A stretch of 64,000 nt of DNA from Archangium gephyra (GCF_001027285.1 NZ_CP011509.1:7092501-7156500), one strand, 5' to 3'. Counted from the stretch's first letter, positions 1 through 9,125 are shown. The notes: generated by a model from the sequence alone, not told the origin. Translations and numbers: made by a program.

Positions 1-364
1 CCCACAGGAAGGCCGTCCCGGCGTGAGCGAGCGCCGCCGCGTACACCTCCCGGGGGAGCAGCCGTAGCAGCCGGGGCTCCAGGTTCAGGCCGATGATCAC
101 GCCCGCCACCCCGAGCCCCAGGGCCAGCACCGGCCGCAGGGCCGTCAGATCGCCCCAGGACAGCACGCCCAGGGAGCCCGGCCCCATCAGCGCCCCACAG
201 GCCAGGAAGAGCAGCCCGCTGGCCGCCAGGTGCGCCAGGGCCGGAAAGCGGCCAGGGTCCAGCACCGTCCGGCTCGAGGCGAGCAAGGAGAGCGCCGCGA
301 TGGCGAGGAAGACGAGCAGCGCCTGCACGAACAGGTGATTACACCGCCCGTCGCGGTTCGTCAC
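1..364 (-). CDS. CPA2/Kef-like cation:proton antiporter, N-terminal part (truncated by the window edge)
   Basis: Only the first ~120 codons are present; the gene continues off the left end. The reverse-strand translation begins with GTG at 362-364 and gives alternating hydrophobic segments (NHLFVQALLVFLAIAALS, then a helix ending LFLACGALMGPGSLG) followed by a third around GLGVAGVIIGLNLEPRLL. This pattern fits the first helices of monovalent cation/proton antiporters of the CPA2 type, where a GxxxGPxxLG turn follows an early helix. Its GTG overlaps the TGA of the PII-like gene at 361-363 (GTGA), so the two are almost certainly co-translated. Without the rest of the protein, the family is a probable call and the transported ion is unknown. 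Confidence 0.55.
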   Translation of the reverse strand, partial: MTNRDGRCNHLFVQALLVFLAIAALSLLASSRTVLDPGRFPALAHLAASGLLFLACGALMGPGSLGVLSWGDLTALRPVLALGLGVAGVIIGLNLEPRLLRLLPREVYAAALAHAGTAFLW

Positions 365-699
365 TCCCGGCGATGCATGGGGGCGGCGATCACCGGCAGG
401 GCCACCAGCCGTCCCATCGGCGGATCATCCGCGTCCATCTCCAGCTGGACGCGCTGGACGAGCCGCTCCACCTCCTCGGCCGACTGGGCCGGCAGGAGGC
501 TCACCAGCACGAGCCGATCCTCGTCCGCCCCGAGCGCGAGGCTGCGCAGGCCGGCGAAGACGGGCACCTCGGCCGACAGGGTGGCCGCGGCGCTTCGGGC
601 CCGCACGACCAACGGCTCCGGGATACCGAAGTCCCGGAGCCGTCGAATGGCCCGTTCAGGTTGGTCCGCGTGGTCGAGGAACGCGAGGAAGAGGTACAC
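361..699 (-). CDS. PII-like signalling protein
   Basis: This encodes 112 residues starting with GTG. The layout resembles the PII superfamily: an N-terminal strand (YLFLAFLDHADQPERAI), a helix, a strand with GIPEPLVVRARS, a segment ADEDRLVLVSLL, a helix AEEVERLVQRVQ and a C-terminal strand ending VALPVIAAPM. The classical T-loop uridylylation tyrosine of GlnB is not evident, so it is more likely an adenine-nucleotide-sensing PII-like protein than GlnB. It overlaps the start of a membrane antiporter gene. Known relatives often sit next to, and gate, a transporter, so control of that antiporter is the obvious inference. It is not a clear target of the GlnD encoded 2 kb away. Confidence 0.5.
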   Translation of the reverse strand: MYLFLAFLDHADQPERAIRRLRDFGIPEPLVVRARSAAATLSAEVPVFAGLRSLALGADEDRLVLVSLLPAQSAEEVERLVQRVQLEMDADDPPMGRLVALPVIAAPMHRRE

Positions 700-738
700 G
701 ACCCGTGTCTATCCGGTCCGCGGCCCTTGCGTCACGCG

Positions 739-1194
739 CTACTCGGTGCGGCCTGGGCCCGGCTCGCCGGACGGAGGCGAGGCAGATGCTGTCGGCTCCT
801 CCGCCGCTGGAGCGGGGGTTGTGCCGGCCGCCGCCTCCTGCGCCGCCCGGGCCGCCCGCTTGCCCTCCTCGATCAGCTTCTTCACCTTCTGGCCGCCCTT
901 GCGGCCGATCTCCTCGTAGAAGTTCGGACCCCGCGTGGCCTTCACCCGGTCTCCGCCCTTCTTGCCGATCTCCTCGTAGAACTTCGCCCCGCGCTCGGCC
1001 TTCACGGTCTCGCCGCCCTTGCGGCCGATCTCCTCGTAGAAGGAGCGGCCCCTCTCGGCCTTCACCGTCGCGCCGCCCTTGCGGCCGATCGTCTCGTAGA
1101 ACTCCCGGCCCCGCTCGTTGCGGACGGTCTCTCCGCCTTTTCGTCCCGCCTCGGCCACCGTCATGCTGCCCTTGTTGTCTTTGTCCTGCTGCAT
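739..1194 (-). CDS. KGG-repeat general-stress-type protein
   Basis: This encodes 151 residues, starting at the ATG at 1192-1194 behind a strong AGGAGGAGA ribosome site; a longer reading frame upstream has no such site. The protein is a tandem array of about 20-residue units of the form GRKGGETVKAERG...FYEEI, repeated four times plus a partial fifth. A Lys/Ala-rich helix and an Ala/Pro tail (from about residue 115) follow. GGxxGGxTxxxxRG units define the stress-induced KGG family (GsiB-like, Pfam PF10685). It is hydrophilic and Gly/Lys/Glu-rich, with no signal peptide or membrane segment. A cytosolic, hydration- or stress-protective role is known for relatives but not shown here. Confidence 0.85.
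   Translation of the reverse strand: MQQDKDNKGSMTVAEAGRKGGETVRNERGREFYETIGRKGGATVKAERGRSFYEEIGRKGGETVKAERGAKFYEEIGKKGGDRVKATRGPNFYEEIGRKGGQKVKKLIEEGKRAARAAQEAAAGTTPAPAAEEPTASASPPSGEPGPGRTE
901..1140 (-). repeat. 60-bp tandem repeat encoding KGG units
   Basis: Four near-identical 60-base units lie head to tail inside the KGG gene. Each begins with the same stretch GCGGCCGATC plus CTCGTAGAA at positions 901, 961 (first base differs), 1021 and 1081. Each unit encodes one 20-residue KGG motif. Differences are concentrated at a few codons. Copy number is likely to vary between strains. Confidence 0.9.
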
Positions 1195-1484
1195 GTCGTC
1201 TCTCCTCCTACGTTCTCCCCATCCCCGCCAGGGTGCCCCTTGCCCCAAAACTTGGGACGGAAGCGCCCCGATGCAAGCAAGCTCCGTACACCGCCAGCCG
1301 TTCACACCGGACAGAGCACAGCAGTTCCCCAGGAATTACACGGGTTTGGGGGCCCACGCTGTCCCGGCGGGCATGACTACGGCCTGCCCGCCCGGACGCT
1401 TCAGTGTCAAGAACACGCCACAACACGTTGCCGATTCCCGTTCGCTGTCCCACCTTTCCCGCCAATTCTGCGTGGGAGGACGGC

Positions 1485-2285
1485 GTGAACGGTGGCGGCG
1501 GAGGAATCGGTCTCAAGGCCTGGCTGAAGCTGCTGGCGCCGGTGCTGGCCTCCATCGGGGGGCTCACGATGCTGCGGCTGCTGGGCCCGGACTTCATCAA
1601 CCAGAAGGATTTGCATGCCTTCCTGGCGCCCATGGGGAAGTGGGCGCCCATCGCCTTCGTGTTCTTCCTGGCGGTGCGGCCGGTGACGCTGCTGCCCGGC
1701 CAGGTGTTCACCGCGGTGGGCGGGATGATTTTCGGGACCCTGGCGGGGACGCTCTATTCACTGCTGGGCAGCTTCCTGGCCACGTTGCTCATCTTCGGAC
1801 TGTCGCGCTGGCTGGGGACGCGGTTGATGAAGCGCATGGCGGGCAGCCGCTACCCGGCCATCACGCGGGCGGCGAGGCGGCACGGCTTCAAGTTCGCGCT
1901 GCTCACGTGCATCAACCCGCTGCTGCCCACGGACGTGATGATCGCGGCGGCCACGGCGGCCAAGGCGCGCTTCTGGCCACTGGCGATGGGGGTGCTGCTG
2001 GGTACCGTTCCGGGCACCTTCCTCACGGCACAGTTCGGCAGTGGACTGGCGCAGGGGCAGACGGTGATGACGGTGGTGTCGGGCGTGGGGATGGTGGTGT
2101 CGCTGGTGCTGGGAGCGCTGCTCGGCCGCCGCATCTTCCGGGAGATCAGCGAGGACGCCCCGGCCGATGAGCCGGAGAGGGCCGAGCCCCCGCTGCCGCG
2201 GAGCACGCCCGCGAGGACGAAGGGCCAGTCGGGGATCCGTCCCTCGCTGTCGACCTTCCAGGAGCTTCCACCCGCGGGCCCGTGA
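1485..2285 (+). CDS. TVP38/TMEM64 (DedA-like) membrane protein
   Basis: This encodes 266 residues from GTG at 1485, chosen because GGGAGGA lies at 1474-1480; the frame stays open upstream to 1404 but without a ribosome site. There are about five hydrophobic segments. A central SNARE-assoc/VTT-type core contains VRPVTLLPGQVFTAVGG, a Gly-rich helix LYSLLGSFLATLLIFGLSR and later INPLLPTDVMIAAATAA. VTT-domain proteins are inner-membrane proteins related to lipid scramblases. The C-terminal ~35 residues are a charged, Pro-rich cytoplasmic tail. It is transcribed away from the KGG gene, sharing a 290-base divergent control region. Confidence 0.75.
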   Translation: MNGGGGGIGLKAWLKLLAPVLASIGGLTMLRLLGPDFINQKDLHAFLAPMGKWAPIAFVFFLAVRPVTLLPGQVFTAVGGMIFGTLAGTLYSLLGSFLATLLIFGLSRWLGTRLMKRMAGSRYPAITRAARRHGFKFALLTCINPLLPTDVMIAAATAAKARFWPLAMGVLLGTVPGTFLTAQFGSGLAQGQTVMTVVSGVGMVVSLVLGALLGRRIFREISEDAPADEPERAEPPLPRSTPARTKGQSGIRPSLSTFQELPPAGP

Positions 2286-2294
2286 GCCCCCACT

Positions 2295-2327
2295 CCCTCG
2301 CCCTCCGGGAGAGGGCCGGGGTGAGGG
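2295..2327. repeat. CCCTC/GAGGG palindromic repeat, possible bidirectional terminator
   Basis: A hairpin GCCCTC-CGGGA-GAGGGC (2300-2316) is flanked by CCCTC and GGTGAGGG, making a nested inverted repeat. It lies between two convergent genes. Elements of this look (CCCTC..CGGGAGAGGG..GTGAGGG) are common intergenic repeats in GC-rich proteobacteria. No T-run follows. Only this copy was seen here. Confidence 0.5.
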
Positions 2328-2360
2328 TATCCGCCCCCGTTCTCTCCACCGCGAGCCCCT

Positions 2361-5057
2361 TCAGCCGCGGACCTCCGCGCCCTCGCGCTCCAGTGCGTCC
2401 AGGGCGGACGTCATGGCCTCCACCAGCGCCGCCTCGTCACCGGGGCCCTCGACCTTGGCGCCCTGGCGGGTGACGTAGAACGAGTCCACGGCGCGGTGGG
2501 CCTCGGTGGCCACCTTGGCGAGGGCAATGCCCGCGCCCGCGCGAGTCAGGGCGGAGGCGATGGCGTACAGGAGGCCCACGCGGTCCTGGGCCACCACATC
2601 CACCACGGTGAAGTCGCGGGAGGCGCGGTTGTCGACCGTGACCTTGGGAGCCACGGGAGGCAGGTGCCGTTGCAGGACGGAGCCGGAGCGGCGCCGGCGC
2701 AGCACGTCCTCGATGGTGGTGCCGCCGGAGAGGACGCGCAGGAGATCCGTCCGGGCCATGCGCCAGCGCGAGCGCTCGAGCAGCAGCCCATGCGGGGGGC
2801 GCACATCGAAGACATCCAGGGCGAGCCCGTCCGAGGTGGAGACGATGCGGGCCGAGAGGATGTCGATGCGGTGGGCGGAGAGCACGCCGGCGAGCAGCGC
2901 GAGCAGACCGGGCCTGTCCTGGACGGCGAAGGACAGCTCGCTGTAGCCGGCGTCCGGGTGGTGGCGCAGGGCGGCGGCGAAGGGGCGCTTCCGGGCGCAC
3001 GCGAGCAGCCGCCCGTGGAGCGTGGCGCGTGAGGGATCCGTCCCGAGGAAGTACCGCTCGGGGAGCACCTGGCCCAGCTCACGCGCCCGCGGCTCACCGA
3101 GGACACGGGCCCAGCGCGCGTGGAAGCGCTCGCGCAGGTGCTCGGAAGAGCCCTCCCCTCGCGGAGCCGCCGAGCCCACCAGGTGGGCCCGGGCCTTGTC
3201 GTACAGCTCGCGCAGCAGCTGGGCCTTCCAGCCCGTCCACATGCGCGGCCCCACCGAGCAGATATCCGCCCAGGTGAGGAGGTAGAGACAGGTGAGCTTC
3301 TCCACGTCGCCCACCTTGCGAGCGAAGTCGGCGATGAGGGCGGGATCACTCAGGTCGCGGCGCTGGGCGGTGTGGCTCATCGCCAGGTGATCCTTCACGA
3401 GGAACTCGGCCACCTCGCGCTGGCGGGGCGTCAGGCCCAGCCGCTCGCCGAGGGCCACCATGAGCAGGCGGCCCTTCTCCGAGTGATCGCCGCCCATCCC
3501 CTTCCCCGCGTCGTGCAGGAGCATGCCGAGGTAGAGCGGGAGGGGATCCTTCAGATCTCGCATCTCGCGGGAGAGCTCGGGCTCCTGCGTGACGAGGTCT
3601 CCCGCGCGCAGGCACTGGAGGCGGCGCACGGCGAAGAGGGTGTGAACGTCGACGGTGTACACATGGTACAGGTCGTGCTGGTGGTGGGCGGTGACGCGGC
3701 CGAACTCGGGCACGACGGCGCCGAGCACACCCGCATCGTGCAGGGCGAAGAGAAGCTCGCCGCGAGTGCCGGGCCGGGCGAAGAGGGCCTTGAAGGCGGA
3801 GAGGACGGCGGGGGTGGCGCGGGCGGCCTCGAGCGCGGGCAGGGCCTGCACGGCCTGCTCGCGGGCCCACGAGTAGAGGGGCAGCCCGTGCTCCTCGGCG
3901 GTGCGGAAGAAGTCGAGGATGGTGGCGGGCTCGCGGGTGAAGAGGCCCGGGTCCGACACGGTGAGCTTGCCGCGGAACACCTTGAAGGCGCCGATCCGGC
4001 GCTCGGGGAAGAGGGAGATCTTCCGGGCGGTGCTGAGCTCCTCGCAGCGGGCGATGAGCGCGTCGGCGGCCTGACGCAGGGCATGGGCGGACAGGTAGTA
4101 GTCGCGCATGAAGGCCTCGACGGGCAGCACGGGGCCCTGCTGGTAGCCGAGGAAACGCGCCACCTCCTCCTGGAGCTCGAAGGTGAGCCGGTCCTCCTTG
4201 CGTCCGCGCAGGAAGTGGAGCTGGTGGCGGATGCGCAGGAGGAAGTCGCGGGCGGCCTTGAGGCGCGTCACCTGCGAGCCCGGGAGGATGGACTGCTGGA
4301 GCAGACCGGTGAGGCCGCGCGTGCGGAAGCGGACGCGGGCGATCCACAGGGCGGTCTCCAGGTCTCGCAGACCGCCATTGCCCTGCTTGAGGTTGGGCTC
4401 GAGGAGGAAGACGGAGTCGCCGAAGCGCTCGCGGCGGGAGCGCAGCTCCTGGACCTTGTCCTGGATGTAGGCGTCGGCGCGGTGGGTGAGGAGCTCGGGG
4501 AGGACGTCCTCGGCGAGGTGCTGGAAGACGGCGGCATCGCCGGTGACGAAGCGCGCATCGAGCAGTGCGGTGCGGATGGTGTGGTCGGAGTCGGCGGCGC
4601 GGGCGCACTCGTCGGGGCCACGGGCGCTCCAGCCGACGGCGCGCTTGAGATCCCACAGGAGCGTGGGGAACGCGCGGGCCAGGGGGGCGGTGGCCTCCTC
4701 GGAGACACCGGGGCCGCGCAGGAGGAGCAGATCCAGGTCCGAGTGGGGAGACAGCTCGCGGCGCCCGTAGGAGCCGAGCGCGACGAGGGCGAGTCCCGGA
4801 GGGGCGTGGAGCTCGGCGGAGAGCTCGGCGAAGAGCGCCTGGACGAGCCGATCCGTGGCGGCGGAGAGGAGGCGGCAGGTGGAGAGGCCGGCGGCCCCCT
4901 CGCGGTGGAAGGCCTCGACGCGGGCGTGGGCCTCGCGAAGGTACTCCCGGGCGCGGGCCAGCCGGTCCTCGGGACCACCGGAGCGCAACTCCGGGAGCGA
5001 ACCGAGGGCCTCGCGGTGAGAGGGCGCGGGGGGCTGCGGGATGGGCGGGACGCTCAT
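2361..5057 (-). CDS. glnD: [Protein-PII] uridylyltransferase / uridylyl-removing enzyme GlnD
   Basis: This encodes 898 residues, starting at the ATG at 5055-5057 (MSVPPIPQ); a 17-residue longer start would overlap the upstream gene. GlnD senses glutamine and modifies PII. The nucleotidyltransferase signature GSYGRRELSPHSDLDL is at about 95-110, giving the G-S..D-x-D metal site. The GlnD-PUTase middle region follows. The HD hydrolase motif LLHDAGKG lies near residue 515 with HSEKG after it. Two ACT domains close the protein (about 700-775 around VQDRPGLLALL and 815-890 around AQDRVGLLYAI). Length and order match the family (about 890). It lies 19 bases after a glycosyltransferase gene on the same strand, an unusual partner. 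Confidence 0.95.
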   Translation of the reverse strand: MSVPPIPQPPAPSHREALGSLPELRSGGPEDRLARAREYLREAHARVEAFHREGAAGLSTCRLLSAATDRLVQALFAELSAELHAPPGLALVALGSYGRRELSPHSDLDLLLLRGPGVSEEATAPLARAFPTLLWDLKRAVGWSARGPDECARAADSDHTIRTALLDARFVTGDAAVFQHLAEDVLPELLTHRADAYIQDKVQELRSRRERFGDSVFLLEPNLKQGNGGLRDLETALWIARVRFRTRGLTGLLQQSILPGSQVTRLKAARDFLLRIRHQLHFLRGRKEDRLTFELQEEVARFLGYQQGPVLPVEAFMRDYYLSAHALRQAADALIARCEELSTARKISLFPERRIGAFKVFRGKLTVSDPGLFTREPATILDFFRTAEEHGLPLYSWAREQAVQALPALEAARATPAVLSAFKALFARPGTRGELLFALHDAGVLGAVVPEFGRVTAHHQHDLYHVYTVDVHTLFAVRRLQCLRAGDLVTQEPELSREMRDLKDPLPLYLGMLLHDAGKGMGGDHSEKGRLLMVALGERLGLTPRQREVAEFLVKDHLAMSHTAQRRDLSDPALIADFARKVGDVEKLTCLYLLTWADICSVGPRMWTGWKAQLLRELYDKARAHLVGSAAPRGEGSSEHLRERFHARWARVLGEPRARELGQVLPERYFLGTDPSRATLHGRLLACARKRPFAAALRHHPDAGYSELSFAVQDRPGLLALLAGVLSAHRIDILSARIVSTSDGLALDVFDVRPPHGLLLERSRWRMARTDLLRVLSGGTTIEDVLRRRRSGSVLQRHLPPVAPKVTVDNRASRDFTVVDVVAQDRVGLLYAIASALTRAGAGIALAKVATEAHRAVDSFYVTRQGAKVEGPGDEAALVEAMTSALDALEREGAEVRG

Positions 5058-5076
5058 GGAAGAGGTTCTATCGCTT

Positions 5077-6579
5077 TCAGGGCTTCGGCCAGAGCCGTAC
5101 CCAATCATCCTGGATGAGCTTGCCGCTCGTCCGGTCGGTGCTGCCGCTCGCCATGAAGTCGCGGGGACCGCGCAGGGCGAGCGTCCCGGCCTCGAGCCAC
5201 AGCAGCAGCAGGGAGCACGAGGCGAGCACCGGGAGTCTCCAGGCCAGCAAGGGGCGGCTGTCGGCGAACGCCTTCAGGGGCAGCAGGAGCAGCGGCACCA
5301 GCACGGGAAAGAGGACCAGCATGCCACGTGTGTACCCGAAGAAGGCCAGGGTGATGAGCGCGCGGTGCAGCAGCACCAGGGTGAACAGGCTGAAGGCCCG
5401 GTGCGGCGCGCGCAACGAGAGCCCCGCGCCCAGCAGCAGCAACAGCGCGAGCGGCCACTTCAGCCAACTGCTCTCCGGGACGAAGACATCCACCGGCGCG
5501 CGAGCCCCCTCGAGCCCTCCAGGCAGGTTGGAGGCGCCATACCCGAGGCTCAGGCCGTCCAGCCAACGTCCCAGCTTGGCGGCCAGCAGGCGGGCCGCGT
5601 CGGCGGGGTGCTCGCCCATCCACCGCAGCCCTTCCGCATAGCCATGCAGCAGCAGGTGGCGCTGGGAGGGATTGGCCGCGTCCAGCCGGCCGTCCTGGCC
5701 GAGCCGGTTGACCAGGTCCGGCGTGAAGCCGCCCGTGGCTCCGGCGTGGTTGGCCATGGCGAAGTTGATGGGGCCATAGACGGTGACGGGGGCCACCACT
5801 GGCAACGGCTCGAGCTCCGGCGCCCGCGCGTTGAGCTCCTGAAGCACACGCGCGTTGTGGAGCGCCCACGGCGCGAGCACCACCAGGGACACGCCCACCG
5901 CACCCGCCCACCGCACGAGTTGCGCGCGCCCCGGGGCTCCCCTCTCCCGGTGGAGCCAGGCGTAGACGAGCAGGAAGGGCCACAGGTGCAGGTGCTCGGC
6001 CCGGGTGAGCGCGCCCAGCCCCATCACTCCGCCCAGGAGCACCGCGCCCTTCCACGACGGCCCGCTCCGGTGCTCGAACATCAGCCAGCACGTGGCCGAC
6101 AGGAAGAGCACATACAGAACCTCGTTGCTGTACGTCGTCGAGAGCACCAGCCAACCGAAGCTGGCCGAGAAGAGCACCGCGGCCAGCAGGCTCCACCCCA
6201 CCCCGAGCACCCGGCGCCACCACCACCAGGTGAAGGCCACCGTGGCCGAGTTCAACAGCGCCAGGCTCAGCTTGTAGGGCCAGGCGCTGCCTCGCGGCTC
6301 TCCCAGGAACTGGTACAGCAGCCCGAGCGCCCAGGGAAACAACGGCGGGTGGTACGGGAGCGACGCCTGCGCGGGCCGCCCGCGGGCCCAATCGAGCGCA
6401 TACGCGTGGAAGAAGCGCGAGTCCCCGTAGAAGAAGATGGAGAACGGCCAGTTCCGATCCATCGACGCCTCGAGGAACAGCAGCCGCAGCACGAGGCTCA
6501 GCAGGAACGTCCCGAGGACTCCCACGGCCACGGCGTGCCGCGTCAGGAATCCAGGAAGGTTGAAGCTTGGCGTTTTCAT
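5077..6579 (-). CDS. GT-C type membrane glycosyltransferase (ArnT/PMT-like)
   Basis: This encodes 500 residues with around ten hydrophobic helices. After the first helix comes an acidic/aromatic luminal loop (FFYGDSRFFHAYALDW), then a Pro/His-containing helix start (LPYHPPLFPW). Those are hallmarks of the dolichyl/undecaprenyl-phosphate sugar-dependent GT-C families (PMT, ArnT, Pfam PMT_2 group). It would transfer a lipid-linked sugar at the outer face of the inner membrane; substrate unknown. The start ATG (6577-6579) lies in the divergent region shared with the metalloprotease. It is followed after 19 bases by glnD, so read-through into glnD is likely. Also possible is an O-antigen-ligase-like or uncharacterised GT-C member. 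Confidence 0.7.
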   Translation of the reverse strand: MKTPSFNLPGFLTRHAVAVGVLGTFLLSLVLRLLFLEASMDRNWPFSIFFYGDSRFFHAYALDWARGRPAQASLPYHPPLFPWALGLLYQFLGEPRGSAWPYKLSLALLNSATVAFTWWWWRRVLGVGWSLLAAVLFSASFGWLVLSTTYSNEVLYVLFLSATCWLMFEHRSGPSWKGAVLLGGVMGLGALTRAEHLHLWPFLLVYAWLHRERGAPGRAQLVRWAGAVGVSLVVLAPWALHNARVLQELNARAPELEPLPVVAPVTVYGPINFAMANHAGATGGFTPDLVNRLGQDGRLDAANPSQRHLLLHGYAEGLRWMGEHPADAARLLAAKLGRWLDGLSLGYGASNLPGGLEGARAPVDVFVPESSWLKWPLALLLLLGAGLSLRAPHRAFSLFTLVLLHRALITLAFFGYTRGMLVLFPVLVPLLLLPLKAFADSRPLLAWRLPVLASCSLLLLWLEAGTLALRGPRDFMASGSTDRTSGKLIQDDWVRLWPKP

Positions 6580-6736
6580 GAAACCTCGTTGAGCCTTCCA
6601 TCGCTATTTCTCATAACCCCCTGGAAAAGACACTCCCGGATAGAGCAGCATTCACGGGCCGTCCGGGTCTCCCAGTACGACGAGAGGGACGAGCGAATCC
6701 AGAAACCCCCGACAGGTCAAACCCAAGAGGTGTGAC

Positions 6737-9100
6737 ATGAAGCGATTCCTTGGCGCCGCGGCGCTCGCCACCGTCCTGAGCTCTGGCGCGAGCTGGGCCA
6801 TCCACCCCGAGCACGGGCCGTCGCGCGGCACCGTGGCTCAGAAGGCCTTCTTCAATCCCGAGCTCTCCATCAGCTCGAACAATGTCGAGCTGCGTGAGGC
6901 CCGGGCGAAGGGGAAGCTGAACCCCGCGAGGGAGCGGGCGTTGAGCGACTTCCTCCAGCGCTACGGGAAGGACACCAACGTCTACCTCGAGCCGCGCTCG
7001 GGAGCGGTCTCCGGCATCCATGCGCGCATCCCGATGATCCCGGGCGACGGAATGGACAACCGGGTGACGCTGAGCGGCGTGGGCCAGAGCCTGGGCCGCG
7101 CGGTGTCCACGGTGGACGAGTCCCTGGTGGGCGAGCTCGTCGTCCGGTTCGCCCGCGACCACGCGGAGGTGCTGGGGATCGATCCGTCGCAGCTCGGCAC
7201 GCCGCGCGTCACGCAGGTCACCGAGCACCTCTGGCAGGTCCACATCCCGCAGCAGATCCAGGGCATCCCCGTGCGCGAGGGCCGGCTGGCGGCCACCCTG
7301 AGCCACGGCAACCTCGTGCTCATCGGCACCGAGGGCTGGGCCGACGTGAAGATCCGCACCCTGCCGCTCGTGGCCGCGGATCAGGCGCTGGAGCGGGGCC
7401 TGGCCCGCGCCGGACTGGCCCACAGCCCCAAGTCCATCTGGAAGGACGCGAACCTCGAGGTGGTGCCCACCTCGGAGGGTGAGGGGTACGGCCACAAGCT
7501 CGTCTGGGCGTTCGGCTTCCAGGACGAGGGGGACGACGCCACCTGGGAGGTGCTCGTCGACGCCCACAAGGGCGAGGTGATCGCCCTCGAGGACAAGAAC
7601 CAGTACCTCGACGCGTCCATCACCGGCGGCGTCTACCCGCTGACCAACACGGAGATCTGCCCGACCGATGGGACGTGCGGCTCGATGCAGGCCAACTACC
7701 CCATGCCGTGGGCCAACACCGGCCTGGTGAGCCCCAACAACTTCACCAACGGCGCCGGTGTCTTCAGCTACACCTCGGGAACCGTCACCACCACGCTGAG
7801 CGGCAAGTACATCGGCATCAGCGACCGGTGCGGCACCGTCAGCAACGGCTCCACCACCGGCAACCTCAACCTGGGCGGCACCAACGGCCAGCACGACTGC
7901 ACCACGGGAGGCGGCTCCACGGGCAATACCCCGGCGGCCCGCGCCGCGTTCTACGAGCTGAACAAGCTGGCGGAGCAGGCGCGCGGCTGGCTCCCCAGCA
8001 ACACCTGGGTCAACGCGAAGCTCACCGCCAACGTCAACATCGCCAGCACCTGCAACGCGTACTGGAGCTCCGGGACGGTCAACTTCTACCGGAGCGGCGG
8101 CGGCTGCCGGAACACCGGGGAGATCGGCGCGGTGTTCGACCATGAGTGGGGCCATGGCATGGACGACAACGATGCCAACGGCACGCTGAGCGCCTCCAGC
8201 GAGGGGTACGCGGACATCGCGGCCATCTACCGGCTGCAGACGTCCTGCGTGGGCCACGGCTTCTTCGCCACCAGCAACAGGGGCTGCGGCATGACGGCGG
8301 ATGGGACGGGCTACAACCAGAACGAGGCACAGTCGGGCGCGGCGCACTGCGATCTCAACTGCTCGGGCGTGCGCGACGCGGATTGGGCCAGTCACTCGGA
8401 CAACACCCCGGACACGCCGCAGAACCACGTCTGCGTCCGGTGCACCAGCTCGACGGGCCTGTGCGGCCGCCAGACGCACTGCGCCGCCGCGCCCACCCGC
8501 CAGGCCGCGTGGGATCTGGTGGCCCGCGACTTGCGCGCCGCGCCGTTCAACTACGACGCGAACACCGCCTTCATCGTCGGCAACAAGCTCTTCTACCAGG
8601 GCAGCGGCAACGTCGGCTCGTGGCACGCCTGTGACTGCACCGCGAAGACCTCCAGCGGCTGCGGCTCCACCAACGGCTACATGCAGTGGCTCGCCGCCGA
8701 CGACGACAACGGCAACCTCGCCGATGGCACGCCGCACATGACGGCCATCTACAACGCCTTCAACCGGCACAACATCGCCTGCGCCACGCCGGCGCCGCAG
8801 AACGGTGGCTGCTCGACCGGTCCCACCGCGACGCCCTCCGTCACGCTCACCCCCGGCACCCGCCAGGTAGCGCTCTCCTGGTCGGGCGTCACCAACGCCG
8901 CGAAGTACTGGGTGCTGAAGACCGAGGGCCACGCCGGCTGCAACTTCGGCAAGGCACTCAAGGCCACCGTCACCGGGACCACCTGGACGGATAGCGAGGT
9001 CCTCCCGGGCCGGCCGTACTGCTACTCCGTGGTGGCCGCTGGCTCGAGCAACGCCTGCTACACCCAGGCCAGCACCTGCTCCTGCGTGACGCCCAACTGA
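6737..9100 (+). CDS. Secreted HExxH zinc metalloprotease with propeptide and C-terminal fibronectin-III-like domain
   Basis: This encodes 787 residues. An N-terminal Sec signal (MKRFLGAAALATVLSSGASWA) is followed by a ~270-residue FTP/PepSY-type inhibitory propeptide, with AEVLGIDPSQL and later DDATWEVLVDAHKGEV. The catalytic motif HEWGHG places zinc ligands His469 and His473 and catalytic Glu470; SEGYAD supplies Glu489 as the third ligand. The arrangement is that of M36/fungalysin-like gluzincins. Many cysteines between 500 and 640 imply disulphides. Residues ~690-780 form a fibronectin-III-like domain (VTLTPGTRQVALSWSG). Secreted proteases of this kind fit a predatory, protein-degrading lifestyle. 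A strong terminator follows. Confidence 0.85.
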   Translation: MKRFLGAAALATVLSSGASWAIHPEHGPSRGTVAQKAFFNPELSISSNNVELREARAKGKLNPARERALSDFLQRYGKDTNVYLEPRSGAVSGIHARIPMIPGDGMDNRVTLSGVGQSLGRAVSTVDESLVGELVVRFARDHAEVLGIDPSQLGTPRVTQVTEHLWQVHIPQQIQGIPVREGRLAATLSHGNLVLIGTEGWADVKIRTLPLVAADQALERGLARAGLAHSPKSIWKDANLEVVPTSEGEGYGHKLVWAFGFQDEGDDATWEVLVDAHKGEVIALEDKNQYLDASITGGVYPLTNTEICPTDGTCGSMQANYPMPWANTGLVSPNNFTNGAGVFSYTSGTVTTTLSGKYIGISDRCGTVSNGSTTGNLNLGGTNGQHDCTTGGGSTGNTPAARAAFYELNKLAEQARGWLPSNTWVNAKLTANVNIASTCNAYWSSGTVNFYRSGGGCRNTGEIGAVFDHEWGHGMDDNDANGTLSASSEGYADIAAIYRLQTSCVGHGFFATSNRGCGMTADGTGYNQNEAQSGAAHCDLNCSGVRDADWASHSDNTPDTPQNHVCVRCTSSTGLCGRQTHCAAAPTRQAAWDLVARDLRAAPFNYDANTAFIVGNKLFYQGSGNVGSWHACDCTAKTSSGCGSTNGYMQWLAADDDNGNLADGTPHMTAIYNAFNRHNIACATPAPQNGGCSTGPTATPSVTLTPGTRQVALSWSGVTNAAKYWVLKTEGHAGCNFGKALKATVTGTTWTDSEVLPGRPYCYSVVAAGSSNACYTQASTCSCVTPN

Positions 9101-9125
9101 CCGGGTAGCCCGTGGGTTCTCCCGA

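Noticed and set aside
1366-1392. GGCGGGC/GCCCGCC inverted repeat in the divergent region before the TVP38-like gene
   Set aside because: Short GC arms of this kind are common by chance at this base composition, and no T-run or promoter geometry supports a role.
5041-6735. A 564-codon plus-strand frame opposite the glycosyltransferase
   Set aside because: Gln/Arg/Pro-rich shadow; the opposite strand encodes a clear membrane enzyme.
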